From: Leisingera sp. ANG59
GTDB lineage: Bacteria; Pseudomonadota; Alphaproteobacteria; Rhodobacterales; Rhodobacteraceae
Assembly (NCBI RefSeq): GCF_013317235.1
Contig: NZ_WLCM01000019.1
Span: 8,808 to 72,807 of the forward strand
Direction of reading: 5' to 3'
DNA length: 64,000 nt
In this document: piece by piece, positions 55,483 to 64,000 of the stretch
Layout: every line of letters begins with the position of its first letter
Numbering within the stretch: the first letter of the stretch is position 1
Notes under the pieces: generated by a model
Databases searched by the model: none
What the model was told of the DNA's origin: nothing
What the model saw: the letters and a program-made list of their open reading frames with translations, nothing else
Program-made: the position numbers and the translations under genes

Positions 55483-56187
55483 ATGAGCGGCTGGGCACAG
55501 AAACGGTTCTGGAAAGCGGTCACCGTAGCGGAGACCGGAGACGGTTTTGCGGTGGAGTTGGACGGCCGCCGGGTCAAGACCCCGGCCAAGGCGCCGCTGG
55601 CTGTGCCGACGCGGGAGATGGCCGAGGCGATTGCCGCGGAATGGGACGCCCAGACCGAATCAGTTGACCCGAAATCCATGCCCTGCACCCGCTCCGCCAA
55701 CGCGGCAATTGACAAGGTGGCACATCAGCACAGCGAAGTTGCGGCGATGCTGGCTGAATACGGCGACAGCGATCTGTTGTGTTACCGGGCTGACTCTCCG
55801 GTTGAACTGGCGGCCCGTCAGGCCGCCGAATGGGACCCGGTTCTGGACTGGGCAGCGGCTGAACTGGGGGTGCGGCTGCAGCCCCGGACCGGGGTTCTTC
55901 ACCAGTCGCAAGAGGCCGCGGCACTGGCGCTTTTGGCAGAAAAAACCCATGCCTTGACCTCCTTCCAGCTGGCTGCGTTTCACGATCTCGTAGGCATATC
56001 AGGCTCTTTGATCCTTGGGTTTGCGGCCGCTTCGGGCTGGCGCAGCGCCGAGGAGATCTGGCTGCTGTCGCGGCTGGATGAACGCTGGCAGGAGGAGCAG
56101 TGGGGCGTGGACGAGGAAGCCCGGGCCGCAGCCGAAGTGAAACGGCAGGAATTCCTGCACGCCAAGCGATTCTTCGATTTTTCCTGA
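55483..56187 (+). CDS. ATP12-family F1-ATPase assembly chaperone
   Basis: The 234-residue protein has the ATP12 patterns KRFWKAVTVAETGDGFAVEL, LDGRRVKTPAKAPLAVPT and AAEWDAQ, and later DLLCYRADSP and LTSFQLAAFHDLVG. Mitochondrial ATP12 assists F1 alpha-subunit assembly, and alphaproteobacterial homologues are presumed to do the same in the cytoplasm. It begins 3 bp after the HAD gene and ends the operon. Confidence 0.9.
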   Translation: MSGWAQKRFWKAVTVAETGDGFAVELDGRRVKTPAKAPLAVPTREMAEAIAAEWDAQTESVDPKSMPCTRSANAAIDKVAHQHSEVAAMLAEYGDSDLLCYRADSPVELAARQAAEWDPVLDWAAAELGVRLQPRTGVLHQSQEAAALALLAEKTHALTSFQLAAFHDLVGISGSLILGFAAASGWRSAEEIWLLSRLDERWQEEQWGVDEEARAAAEVKRQEFLHAKRFFDFS

Positions 56188-56419
56188 GAGGACAAGAAAT
56201 TACTTTTCCACAGGGGTAGCCCGAAACAAAATTCCGTGCGCAAGGCCCGCGTGCGGAATTCGTACATCGAAATTCCTGATAGCGCCCTTGACGTTTGCTG
56301 ATGAATGCGCCCAAACTTAAGCGCGAATTAGGGGTAAACCCTTCTTCAGTCTCACATCCGGCGGGGGATCGCCGGAGAATAAGAACCGCCGAATGGCGGG
56401 CTATCAGGAAGAGGTAAAT

Positions 56420-57436
56420 ATGAAAAAATCCGTTATTTTGGGCGCAATGACCTTTGCCGGTCTTGCGGCTGGCGCGGCATCCGCCGGCACGCTGGACGAC
56501 GTCAAGGCCCGCGGCAAGCTGAACTGCGGCGTCACCACCGGTCTGGTCGGCTTTGCGGCCCCGAATGCAAACGGTGAATGGGAAGGCTTCGACGTTGCCG
56601 TGTGCCGTGCTGTGGCTGCAGCCGTGCTGGGCGACTCCAACGCTGTCGAATTCGTGCCGACCACCGGCAAGACCCGCTTTACCGCGCTGGCGTCCGGCGA
56701 GATCGACATGCTGGCCCGCAACACCACCTGGACCTTCAGCCGCGACGTCGACCTGAAGTTCGAATTCGTGGGCGTCAACTACTATGACGGCCAGGGCTTC
56801 ATGGTCCCGAAAGAGCTGGGCGTGTCCTCGGCCAAGGAACTGGACGGCGCCACCGTCTGCATCCAGACCGGCACCACCACCGAGCTGAACCTGGCGGACT
56901 TCTTCCGCTCCAACAACATCTCGTACGAGCCGGTTCCGATCGAAACCAACGCCGAAGCGCAGCAGCAGTACCTGGCAGGCGCCTGTGACGTCTACACCAC
57001 TGACGCCTCCGGCCTGGCTGCAACCCGCGCCACCTTCGACGATCCGGCCGGTCACGTGATCCTGCCGGAAATCATCTCCAAGGAGCCGCTGGGCCCGCTG
57101 GTCCGCCACGGCGACCACGAGTGGGGCGATGTTGTCCGCTGGTCGCTGAACGCGCTGGTCGCGGCAGAAGAGCTGGGCATCACCTCGGCCAACCTGAGCG
57201 AGATGGCAGCCGGCACCGAGAACCCGGAAATCAACCGCCTGCTGGGCACCGAGGGCACCCTGGGCGAAATGCTGGGACTGTCGGCTGACTGGGCCAAGAA
57301 CGCGATTGCCGCTCAGGGCAACTACGGCGAGATCTTTGCCAAGAACATCGGCGAAGACACTCCGGTCGGCCTGGCCCGCGGCCTGAACGCCCAATGGACC
57401 GAAGGCGGCCTGCTGTACGCTCCGCCGTTCCGCTAA
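56420..57436 (+). CDS. bztA: Acidic amino-acid ABC transporter, substrate-binding protein
   Basis: The 338-residue periplasmic protein has a signal peptide (MKKSVILGAMTFAGLAAGAA, cut near ASAGT) and the AapJ/BztA pattern GTLDDVKARGKLNCGV, TTGKTRFTALASGEIDMLAR and CIQTGTTTELNLADFF. BztA binds glutamate, glutamine, aspartate and asparagine. The ATG at 56420 follows GAGGT. A hairpin after the gene probably gives it higher expression than the membrane components. Confidence 0.92.
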   Translation: MKKSVILGAMTFAGLAAGAASAGTLDDVKARGKLNCGVTTGLVGFAAPNANGEWEGFDVAVCRAVAAAVLGDSNAVEFVPTTGKTRFTALASGEIDMLARNTTWTFSRDVDLKFEFVGVNYYDGQGFMVPKELGVSSAKELDGATVCIQTGTTTELNLADFFRSNNISYEPVPIETNAEAQQQYLAGACDVYTTDASGLAATRATFDDPAGHVILPEIISKEPLGPLVRHGDHEWGDVVRWSLNALVAAEELGITSANLSEMAAGTENPEINRLLGTEGTLGEMLGLSADWAKNAIAAQGNYGEIFAKNIGEDTPVGLARGLNAQWTEGGLLYAPPFR

Positions 57437-57451
57437 CCACACCACCGGGAG

Positions 57452-57480
57452 GGGCGCAGGACATTCCTGCGCCCTTTTCC
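57452..57480 (+). terminator. Attenuating hairpin between bztA and bztB
   Basis: GGGCGCAGG / CCTGCGCCC is a 9-bp stem followed by TTTTCC. In binding-protein operons such a site typically lets most transcripts end or be stabilised after the binding-protein gene. Confidence 0.75.
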
Positions 57481-57562
57481 TATCTGAAAAAAGCTCCGGC
57501 AAGCTGCGGAGCGGGGACAACCCCGCCAGGATCAGGACGCCGGAGTCAGGGGATCACAATAT

Positions 57563-58831
57563 ATGTCAACGCTTACTGACCCGCCGAAGGAGCAGTTCCG
57601 GCTGTCCATGCTCCTTTATGACACCCGCTACCGGTCGGGGACCATCCAGGTCATCGCCATGTTCGGGTTCATGCTTCTGGCAGCCTGGCTGATCAACAAC
57701 ACGCTCAGCAACCTGGCTGCGCTGGGCAAGCCGATCGATTTCGGCTTCTTCTCTGAACCTGCCAGCTATGACATCAACCAAAGGTTGCTGGAATACACCT
57801 CACGCGACACCCACTTGCGGGCTGCGCTGATGGGGCTTCTGAACACTCTGGTCGTTGCGGTGCTGGGCTGCATCACCGCAACCGTCCTCGGCGTCATCAT
57901 TGGTGTTCTGCGGCTGTCTTCGAACTGGCTGGTTGCCCGCCTGATGACGATCTACGTCGAGATGTTCCGCAACGTGCCGGTGCTGCTGTGGATCGTCTTC
58001 GTGATGGCCATCCTGATCGAAACCCTGCCGGCGCCAAGTGCGTTCCGGGGCGAGTCCCCCGAGGCGACGATGAGCCTGATGGACAGCGTTGCCGTGACCA
58101 ACCGCGGCGTCTACATCCCCGAGCCGCTGTTCTCGCGCTCTCTGGGCGACATCCACCTGCTGGGCCAGTCCTCGCTGCGCTTTGATGTCAGCCTGGACCT
58201 GATCGCGATCCTGGTGGTGCTGGGCCTCAGCCTTTGGGCCGCCCACCGGGTCACGCTGCGCGCCAACCGCATCCAGGAAGCAACCGGTGATCGCCCCAAG
58301 ACCTGGCATGTCCGCACCGCAATCATCGTGGGGCCGATGCTGGTGCTGCTGATCGCCCTCGGGTTCCACCTCGGCTATCCCGCGCTGAAAGGCTTCAACT
58401 TCCAGGGCGGCACCCATCTGCGCAACTCTCTGATCGCGCTGTGGCTGGCACTCTCGCTGTACACCGCGGCCTTCATTGCTGAAATCGTGCGTGCGGGCAT
58501 CATGGCGATCTCCAAGGGCCAGACCGAGGCCGCATCGGCTCTGGGCCTGCGCTCCAACCGGATCATGCGCCTTGTCATCCTGCCGCAGGCGCTGCGGGTG
58601 ATCATCCCGCCGCTGATCTCCAACTACCTGAACCTGACCAAGAACTCGTCGCTGGCGATTGCCGTGGGCTACATGGACATCACCGGCACCCTGGGCGGCA
58701 TCACCATGAACCAGACCGGCCGCGAGCTGGAATGCGTTCTGCTCCTGATGCTGGTGTACCTGGCCATTTCGCTGAGCATTTCGGCGGTCATGAACTGGTA
58801 TAACGAAGCCGTGAAGCTGAAGGAGCGCTGA
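57563..58831 (+). CDS. bztB: Acidic amino-acid ABC transporter, permease 1
   Basis: The 422-residue permease is long for the class, as in the BztB/AapQ family. It has N-terminal helices, a periplasmic insertion and the C-terminal EAA loop (SKGQTEAASALGLRSNRIMR) that contacts the ATPase. It lies in the inner membrane with BztC as a heterodimer. bztC starts 1 bp after its stop. Confidence 0.92.
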   Translation: MSTLTDPPKEQFRLSMLLYDTRYRSGTIQVIAMFGFMLLAAWLINNTLSNLAALGKPIDFGFFSEPASYDINQRLLEYTSRDTHLRAALMGLLNTLVVAVLGCITATVLGVIIGVLRLSSNWLVARLMTIYVEMFRNVPVLLWIVFVMAILIETLPAPSAFRGESPEATMSLMDSVAVTNRGVYIPEPLFSRSLGDIHLLGQSSLRFDVSLDLIAILVVLGLSLWAAHRVTLRANRIQEATGDRPKTWHVRTAIIVGPMLVLLIALGFHLGYPALKGFNFQGGTHLRNSLIALWLALSLYTAAFIAEIVRAGIMAISKGQTEAASALGLRSNRIMRLVILPQALRVIIPPLISNYLNLTKNSSLAIAVGYMDITGTLGGITMNQTGRELECVLLLMLVYLAISLSISAVMNWYNEAVKLKER

Positions 58832-58832
58832 G

Positions 58833-60152
58833 ATGAGCGGTACCCATTCCCATACCGTCGCCTTTGTGCGCGACACCATGCTTCCGGAGCAGGACCCCCC
58901 GGCCTCTGAGGTCGGCGCGGTCGGCTGGATGCGCCACAACCTGTTCTCAAACTGGTTCAACTCCATCCTGACCATCGCCTCGATTGCCGCGATCTACTTC
59001 GTGCTGGCGGCGGTGATCCCGTGGATTCTGTCGCCAACCTGGGAAGGCACCTCGCTGTCGAACTGCCGTGAAACGCTGGCGGCAGCGGGCCATGGCGATG
59101 CCCACGGCGCCTGCTGGGGCGTGATCAAGGAACGCTGGATCCAGCTGATTTTCGGCTTCTACCCGAGCCATCTGTACTGGCGCCCGATTGCCGCTTTCGT
59201 TCTTCTGGGCGCGGCGCTGGCCCCGGTGCTGTTCTCGGACAAGGTGCCGTCGCAGCTCTTGATCTTTTCGGCGCTCTACCCGTTCATCTTCCCCTGGCTG
59301 TTGTGGGGCGGCACCATCTGGATGCCCATCGCGGCGCTGGCGGGCTTCGTGATCGGCGGGCTGCTGTTCAAGGTGCTGTCGGAGAAAGCCAGCACGCTGA
59401 TCGGTGTGATCGTGGCTGTTGCAACGGCGGTCATCTGGTGGCTGTTCCTGGCAGCGCCCGTTGCCGGCATCGTGGATTCGATCCTGCCGATCGGCATTGA
59501 AGCGGTCGAAAGCCGCAAGTTCGGCGGCTTCATGCTGTCGGTGACCATCGGTGTGGTGGCAATTGCCTGCTCCCTGCCGATCGGCATCGTGCTGGCGCTC
59601 GGCCGTCAGTCCGACCTTCTGATCGTCAAATACATCTGCGTGGGCTTTATCGAGTTCATCCGCGGGGTGCCGCTGATCACGCTGCTGTTCGTGGCCTCGA
59701 CGCTGCTGAACATCTTCATGCCGCCCGGCACCAATTTCGACATCATCCTGCGGGTGCTGATCATGGTGACGCTGTTTGCGTCGGCCTATATGGCCGAGGT
59801 GATCCGCGGCGGCCTGGCGGCCCTGCCCAAAGGACAGTACGAGGGCGCCGACTCGCTTGGCCTCAACTACTGGCAGGCGCAACGGCTGATCATCATGCCG
59901 CAGGCGCTGAAGATCTCGATCCCGGGCATCGTTTCGACCTTCATCGGCGTCTTCAAGGACACCACGCTGGTCTCGATCATCGGACTTCTCGACCCGCTGG
60001 GCCTCTCCAACGCCATCCGCGCGGACGCCAACTGGAACGGCATCGTCTGGGAACTCTACGGCTTTATCGCCCTGCTGTTCTTTGTCTTCTGCTTCTCCAT
60101 GTCCCGCTATTCCATGTACCTGGAGCGCAAGCTTCAGACTGGCCACCGTTAA
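58833..60152 (+). CDS. bztC: Acidic amino-acid ABC transporter, permease 2
   Basis: The 439-residue permease has extra N-terminal helices as in BztC/AapM, then the binding-protein-dependent transport domain with the EAA loop (PKGQYEGADSLGLNYWQAQR). It pairs with BztB. bztD follows after 12 bp with AAGGAG. Confidence 0.92.
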   Translation: MSGTHSHTVAFVRDTMLPEQDPPASEVGAVGWMRHNLFSNWFNSILTIASIAAIYFVLAAVIPWILSPTWEGTSLSNCRETLAAAGHGDAHGACWGVIKERWIQLIFGFYPSHLYWRPIAAFVLLGAALAPVLFSDKVPSQLLIFSALYPFIFPWLLWGGTIWMPIAALAGFVIGGLLFKVLSEKASTLIGVIVAVATAVIWWLFLAAPVAGIVDSILPIGIEAVESRKFGGFMLSVTIGVVAIACSLPIGIVLALGRQSDLLIVKYICVGFIEFIRGVPLITLLFVASTLLNIFMPPGTNFDIILRVLIMVTLFASAYMAEVIRGGLAALPKGQYEGADSLGLNYWQAQRLIIMPQALKISIPGIVSTFIGVFKDTTLVSIIGLLDPLGLSNAIRADANWNGIVWELYGFIALLFFVFCFSMSRYSMYLERKLQTGHR

Positions 60153-60164
60153 GGAGTTCAACAT

Positions 60165-60956
60165 ATGTCTGAACTTATGACCGACCGCGAAATCGACCGC
60201 TCCAAAATGCAGGTGAGCGACGAGGTCGCCATTGAAATCAGCAACATGAACAAGTGGTACGGGTCCTTCCACGTGCTGCGCGACATCAATCTGACCGTCA
60301 ACCGCGGCGAGCGGATCGTGATCGCCGGCCCGTCGGGGTCCGGCAAATCCACCCTGATCCGCTGCCTGAACGCGCTGGAAGAGCACCAGCAGGGCAAGAT
60401 CGTGGTGGATGGCACCGAACTGTCCAACGACCTCAAGAACATCGACAAGATCCGGTCCGAGGTCGGCATGGTGTTCCAGCACTTCAACCTTTTCCCGCAT
60501 CTGACCATCCTCGAGAACTGCACCCTGGCGCCGATCTGGGTGCGCAAAACGCCGAAGAAAGAGGCGATCGAGACGGCGATGCATTTCCTGGAGAAGGTGA
60601 AGATCCCCGAGCAGGCCCATAAATATCCTGGCCAGCTCTCGGGCGGCCAGCAGCAGCGTGTGGCGATCGCGCGCTCGCTGTGCATGAAGCCGCGCATCAT
60701 GCTGTTCGATGAACCGACATCGGCGCTCGACCCGGAGATGATCAAGGAGGTGCTCGACACCATGATCGAACTGGCCGAGGAAGGTATGACCATGCTCTGC
60801 GTGACCCACGAGATGGGCTTTGCCCGCCAGGTGGCGAACCGGGTGATCTTCATGGACGCGGGCCAGATCGTGGAGCAGAACGAGCCGGAAGAGTTCTTCA
60901 ACAACCCGAAGAGCGACCGCACCAAGCTGTTCCTCAGCCAGATCCTGGGCCACTGA
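60165..60956 (+). CDS. bztD: Acidic amino-acid ABC transporter, ATPase
   Basis: The 263-residue ATPase has Walker [10 protein letters not shown], the Q-loop FQHFNLFPH, signature LSGGQQQR, Walker [13 protein letters not shown] and the switch His in [11 protein letters not shown]. It drives uptake of glutamate-type amino acids. It is the last gene of the bzt operon. Confidence 0.95.
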   Translation: MSELMTDREIDRSKMQVSDEVAIEISNMNKWYGSFHVLRDINLTVNRGERIVIAGPSGSGKSTLIRCLNALEEHQQGKIVVDGTELSNDLKNIDKIRSEVGMVFQHFNLFPHLTILENCTLAPIWVRKTPKKEAIETAMHFLEKVKIPEQAHKYPGQLSGGQQQRVAIARSLCMKPRIMLFDEPTSALDPEMIKEVLDTMIELAEEGMTMLCVTHEMGFARQVANRVIFMDAGQIVEQNEPEEFFNNPKSDRTKLFLSQILGH

Positions 60957-60977
60957 GGCGCCAGAGCCGCGAAACAG

Positions 60978-61007
60978 AAAGGCCGGGCATTTGCCCGGCC
61001 TTTTTTC
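60978..61007 (+). terminator. Intrinsic terminator of the bzt operon
   Basis: AAAGGCCGGGCA / TGCCCGGCCTTT, followed by further T residues, forms a bidirectional-looking terminator between bztD and the convergent DUF411 gene. Confidence 0.92.
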
Positions 61008-61024
61008 CGTTCAGGGATCCTTGC

Positions 61025-61477
61025 TCAGGGGTGGCTGGCGAATACTTCGGCGGTGGCATCAGCCAGGATCAGCAGGGTGTTAAACGCCTCGCGCTCGCCG
61101 CCCATTTCCATCCCCGGCGAGCCGATCGGCATCCCCGGCACGCTCAGCCCCAGCGCCGCGAGCTGCTCCGTCAGCAGCCGCTGGATGTCGCTTGCCGGCA
61201 CATGGCCCTCGATCACATAGGGGCCGGCCATCGCGGTGTGGCAGGACGCCAGATCGCCGCTGACACCCAGCCGCTCCTTCATTGCCCACAGGTCCTCATC
61301 TGCAATATCGCGGACTTCGGTCCGGAAACCGGCGGCGGCCAGATGGTCTGCCCAGGCGGTGCAGCAGCCGCAGCTGGGCGACTTCATGATTTGGATGGGC
61401 TCTGCTGCCGCGGCAAATCCCGGCAGCGCGGTGAGGGGCAGGGCGGCTGCGGCCAGCAGCAGGGAACGGCGGTGCAT
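61025..61477 (-). CDS. DUF411 periplasmic metal-binding protein
   Basis: The 150-residue protein has a Tat-like signal (MHRRSLLLAAAALPLTALPG) and the DUF411 core: IMKSPSCGCCTAWADHL with a CGCC metal-binding motif, DLASCHTAMAGPYVIEGHVP and a methionine-rich GMPIGSPGMEM segment. Members are often found near copper-handling genes and are thought to bind copper. No copper genes are adjacent here. Confidence 0.88.
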   Translation of the reverse strand: MHRRSLLLAAAALPLTALPGFAAAAEPIQIMKSPSCGCCTAWADHLAAAGFRTEVRDIADEDLWAMKERLGVSGDLASCHTAMAGPYVIEGHVPASDIQRLLTEQLAALGLSVPGMPIGSPGMEMGGEREAFNTLLILADATAEVFASHP

Positions 61478-61582
61478 AACGGTCTCCAGTCCGGCAAATG
61501 TCTGTCCGGCTGACTATCTAGTCACGCTCTTGCACGGGTGCCAGGGGCCTCCCGCGCGGGATGCGCCAGCTTGCCGCAGGGC

Positions 61583-62080
61583 TTATTCGCCCAAGAGCTC
61601 CCGCGGCACCGCAAAATCGATGACCTTGCCGCTGCTCCAGCTCAGTTCCCGCCAGTTAGGGATATTGAACTCCGCCACCAGCGTCGCACCCGTGGGATAG
61701 TCGTCGAAACGCGCATGATCGGGCGGGCTGGCGACGATGGTATGGGCAAAGGCGGCGATGCCGGGGTTGTGGCCGATCACCATGACCCGCTTCTGCTCGG
61801 CCTCGCTCAGCACCTTGAAGATGATATCGGAATTGGCGTGGTACAGACGTTCGGTGAAACGTGCTGGCACGCCGAGGTCCATCAGTTCGCAGGTCTCGCG
61901 GGTGCGCTGGGCTGAGGAGGAGATCACCTGATCCGGCAGGTAGCCGCATTCGCGCATCCAGGCGGCAATGGCCGGGGCTGAGCGGCGTCCGCGCTTGTTC
62001 AGGGGGCGGGCGTGGTCGCTGGGGACATTGGTGTCCCAGGCGGATTTGGCGTGGCGGGTCAGGATCAGGGTGCAGGTCAT
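61583..62080 (-). CDS. sixA: SixA-type histidine phosphatase
   Basis: The 165-residue protein has the phosphohistidine motif LTRHAKSAW near the N-terminus and the second His in VMVIGHNPGIAAF, with no other domain. SixA removes phosphate from phosphohistidine on signalling or PTS proteins. It overlaps the ferredoxin-like gene upstream by one base, so the two are co-translated. Confidence 0.88.
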   Translation of the reverse strand: MTCTLILTRHAKSAWDTNVPSDHARPLNKRGRRSAPAIAAWMRECGYLPDQVISSSAQRTRETCELMDLGVPARFTERLYHANSDIIFKVLSEAEQKRVMVIGHNPGIAAFAHTIVASPPDHARFDDYPTGATLVAEFNIPNWRELSWSSGKVIDFAVPRELLGE

Positions 62081-62766
62081 TACGGGTGAAAATGCCTCAT
62101 GTGATGTGCGGTTTGGTCCGGGTCGCGGCGGGCGGCGCGGCTGAGCGGGCAGGCCAGCCGGGCAAGGCAGCCGCCGGACATGCAGCCGGCGCCTGCGCTG
62201 GTGTCGAGATGCGCGTGGCAGGCCGCCAGATCGTAGGGGCCTCCGTCGGCCAGGGCGCCGGCTGGGCAGGCGGCAAGGCAGGGTCGGGAGGGGCAGCTGT
62301 CGCAGGGGGACTGTGCCAAAGGTGCAGGGGGGATGTCAAATTCCTGTTTGAAATGAATGGCCCCGCGCAAGGAAATCATCATGCCCGCCTGATCATGCAC
62401 CAGCATCTGTGACGGTGATGTGAAAAACCGCCCCGTCGCCAGCGCCCAGTTGATGAAAGGCGTATAGGGCGGCCCGCCAAAGGGAAAGTAGGCGGTGCCG
62501 CCCAGCGTCCGTGCCAGCGCGCCGATCACCCGAGCGGACCAGCGGTCGACCGGGTCCGGGGCACCGTCGCCGTACTCCGGGCTGGACTGGAACAGGGGCC
62601 AGAAGGCGCCGTCAGTGCCCAGCAGCAGCAGGGTGCCACCGTCCAGCAACTGAACCGGCTGGCGGTTTGGGTGCAGGGCGCCTTGAACGGCCAGGCCGGT
62701 TTCTGCCGCGGCGGGATACAGCGGGCTGCCGTCAAAGCAGGCGGCAGATGTTTCGGTCAGGCTCAT
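62080..62766 (-). CDS. Ferredoxin-like protein
   Basis: From the ATG at 62766 (MSLTETSAACFDG) the protein has 228 residues. A cysteine cluster CDSCPSRPCLAACPAGAL resembles a 4Fe-4S ferredoxin motif, and CMSGGCLARLACP supplies further ligands near the C-terminus. The N-terminal 130 residues have no obvious motif. The frame extends upstream to 62949, but the sequence there is low-complexity and overlaps no signal. An electron-transfer role is inferred from the cysteines only. Confidence 0.75.
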   Translation of the reverse strand: MSLTETSAACFDGSPLYPAAAETGLAVQGALHPNRQPVQLLDGGTLLLLGTDGAFWPLFQSSPEYGDGAPDPVDRWSARVIGALARTLGGTAYFPFGGPPYTPFINWALATGRFFTSPSQMLVHDQAGMMISLRGAIHFKQEFDIPPAPLAQSPCDSCPSRPCLAACPAGALADGGPYDLAACHAHLDTSAGAGCMSGGCLARLACPLSRAARRDPDQTAHHMRHFHP

Positions 62767-62875
62767 CGGCGGCGTCCCGGTCAGGTGGCTTTGAGGGAGA
62801 CTAGCAGCCGCCCGGCGGCGGCGCAGGGCAAAAACGCCCATGTCTGGCCTGCCGGCGTCTTCCTGCTGCCGGCGT

Positions 62876-63670
62876 TCAGCGGCGGCGGAACGGCAACAGC
62901 AGGCTCCAGCCCAGCCGGGCAGGCCGCCCGTCCTGCCACTCCAGCCCAACGGTCATGCCGTCATGCCCCTGGCCGGGCTGGGCAGTATAGGTGCCGAAGA
63001 TCCGGTCCCAGACCGACAGCGCAAAGCCGTAGTTGCTGTCGTGCTCGGCCCGCAGCTGCGAGTGATGCACCCGGTGCATGTCCGGTGTCACCAGCAGCAG
63101 CCGCAGCGCCCGGTCGAGCCGCGGCGGCAGGGCCAGGTTGGCGTGGGTGAACAACGCAGTTCCGTTCAGCAGGATCTCGAACAGCAGCACCGCCAGGGCC
63201 GATGGCCCCAGCAGATAGACCAGCCCGCATTTCACCAGCATCGACAGCGCGATTTCCACCGGGTGGAAGCGCACCGCGGTGGTCACGTCCATGTCGCGGT
63301 CGGCATGATGCACCCGGTGCAGCCGCCACAGGACGGGCACCTTGTGGGTGATCAGATGCTGCAGCCAGATTGCGAAGTCCAGCACCAGCACCGCCAGCAG
63401 CACCTCTGCCCAGGCTGGCCAGCGCATTGCGTTCAGCAGCCCCCAGCCATGCGCCGCCGCATCCAGTGCCGCCCCGACCGCCAGCAGCGGCAGCCCAACC
63501 GCCAGCGCCCGCAGGGTCAGCGTGTTGAGCACTGAAATCGACAGGTTGGTCAGCCAGCGCCGCTGCCGCGGCAGGCTGCGGGCGCGCCGCGGCGCCCGGG
63601 CCTCTGCCGCCGCGAACAGCAACAGCAGGGCCAGAAAGGCCCCCAGGCGGATCAGGGCTTCATGCTCCAT
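62876..63670 (-). CDS. Sterol-desaturase/fatty-acid-hydroxylase-family protein
   Basis: From ATG 63670 (MEHEALIRLGAFLALLLLFA) the protein has 264 residues, several membrane helices and the histidine clusters HLITH, HRVHHADRDMD, RFHPVE and HRVHHSQ that bind a di-iron centre. The family oxidises lipids or sterol-like and carotenoid substrates in the membrane. It is divergent from the GYD-domain gene at 63844. The upstream extension to 63736 is considered untranslated. Confidence 0.85.
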   Translation of the reverse strand: MEHEALIRLGAFLALLLLFAAAEARAPRRARSLPRQRRWLTNLSISVLNTLTLRALAVGLPLLAVGAALDAAAHGWGLLNAMRWPAWAEVLLAVLVLDFAIWLQHLITHKVPVLWRLHRVHHADRDMDVTTAVRFHPVEIALSMLVKCGLVYLLGPSALAVLLFEILLNGTALFTHANLALPPRLDRALRLLLVTPDMHRVHHSQLRAEHDSNYGFALSVWDRIFGTYTAQPGQGHDGMTVGLEWQDGRPARLGWSLLLPFRRR

Positions 63671-63843
63671 AACGCCAGCGATGCGCAATATCCGGCTGAA
63701 GGCAAGCCCTTTGCAGGCCGGACCGGGCTTCCTCATATGCCGGAAACGTGATCCGTGCTATGATCCCTGCGGGGCATGCAGGCCGGACTATCCGGCATCG
63801 TGCCTGCAGCCGGCCTGCATCTTCCGCCCCAGGGAGTGTCAGA

Positions 63844-64000
63844 ATGCCAAGATTTATCGTGACCGGAAACTACACGTCTTCTGCGATGAAGGCGATGCTC
63901 GACAGCCCCAGCAACCGCGAGGCCGCGGCCCGTGCCCTTGTCGAAGCGGCAGGCGGCAAGCTGGAGAGCTTTTATCTGACCACGGGGGAAAATGATTTCT
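63844..64000 (+). CDS. GYD-domain protein (partial)
   Basis: The first 52 residues (MPRFIVTGNYTSSAMKAMLD, REAAARALVEAAGGKLESFY) match the start of the roughly 100-residue GYD-domain family, whose function is unknown. The gene runs off the window. It is preceded by AGGGAGTGTCAGA, a good ribosome binding site. Confidence 0.8.
   Translation, partial: MPRFIVTGNYTSSAMKAMLDSPSNREAAARALVEAAGGKLESFYLTTGENDF

Noticed and set aside
55574-57520. 648-codon minus-strand open frame
   Set aside because: It covers the ATP12 gene, an intergenic region and bztA on the opposite strand and shows no domain pattern.
58947-60953. 668-codon minus-strand open frame
   Set aside because: It lies antisense to bztC and bztD, which have complete family motifs. 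It is His/Asp/Arg-rich shadow sequence.

Overview
The window looks like a chromosome segment of a Roseobacter-group alphaproteobacterium (Rhodobacteraceae, Leisingera/Phaeobacter-like). This is inferred from the GC-rich coding, the ribosomal protein sequences, the bztABCD-type transporter, the ATP12 chaperone gene, the DUF1127 genes and the ferredoxin-like/SixA gene pair. There is no rRNA gene, complete tRNA or CRISPR array.

Left third (1-18.4 kb, accessory). Two transporters (LysE and EamA) face a LysR regulator, followed by a minimal tyrosine recombinase. A compact gene cluster (4.5-12.2 kb) then holds a LysR regulator, a PLP group II decarboxylase, an EamA exporter, a quinone-oxidoreductase-like enzyme and, divergently, a membrane desaturase and the two subunits of a coenzyme-B12 glutamate (methylaspartate) mutase. 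It reads as a small biosynthetic and export system built on 3-methylaspartate. From 12.3 to 18.4 kb lies wreckage of mobile DNA: a tRNA-fMet 3'-end attachment scar that overlaps the end of a recombinase remnant, a fragment of an amino-acid oxidase, and an IS21-family element. The istA gene of that IS21 is split by a complete recombinase-in-trio (RIT) element with 30-bp inverted repeats and a 5-bp target duplication.

Middle (18.5-26.5 kb). A dabB-dabA inorganic-carbon uptake operon has its own divergent LysR gene. It is followed by a 904-residue protein joining an ammonium channel to GGDEF and EAL domains.

Ribosomal block (26.8-46.4 kb). The S10-spc-alpha gene order (rplB to rplQ, with secY, adk and rpoA) is kept but is interrupted twice by non-ribosomal DNA behind strong hairpin terminators. 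Five kilobases between rplP and rpmC carry six genes: a hydrolase-like gene, two lipoproteins, a 2OG-Fe(II) oxygenase-like gene, a small membrane protein and an AstE/AspA-like gene. Two kilobases between rpmD and rplO carry two DUF1127 genes, each followed by a CCTCCTCC-loop hairpin and a terminator (Cuckoo/CcsR-like small RNAs), then a branched hairpin element and a SUKH-domain gene.

Right third (46.5-64 kb). A chemoreceptor with two CHASE3-like modules precedes a DAHP synthase gene. In front of that gene sits a 25-codon leader peptide with six consecutive aromatic codons, then an intrinsic terminator: a clear candidate for ribosome-mediated attenuation. Next come a DegP-type protease, rarA, crcB, an rluC-type pseudouridine synthase, a HAD phosphatase and an ATP12 chaperone in one tight run. 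The acidic amino-acid ABC transporter bztABCD, a DUF411 protein, sixA with a ferredoxin-like gene, a sterol-desaturase-family gene and the start of a GYD-domain gene complete the window.
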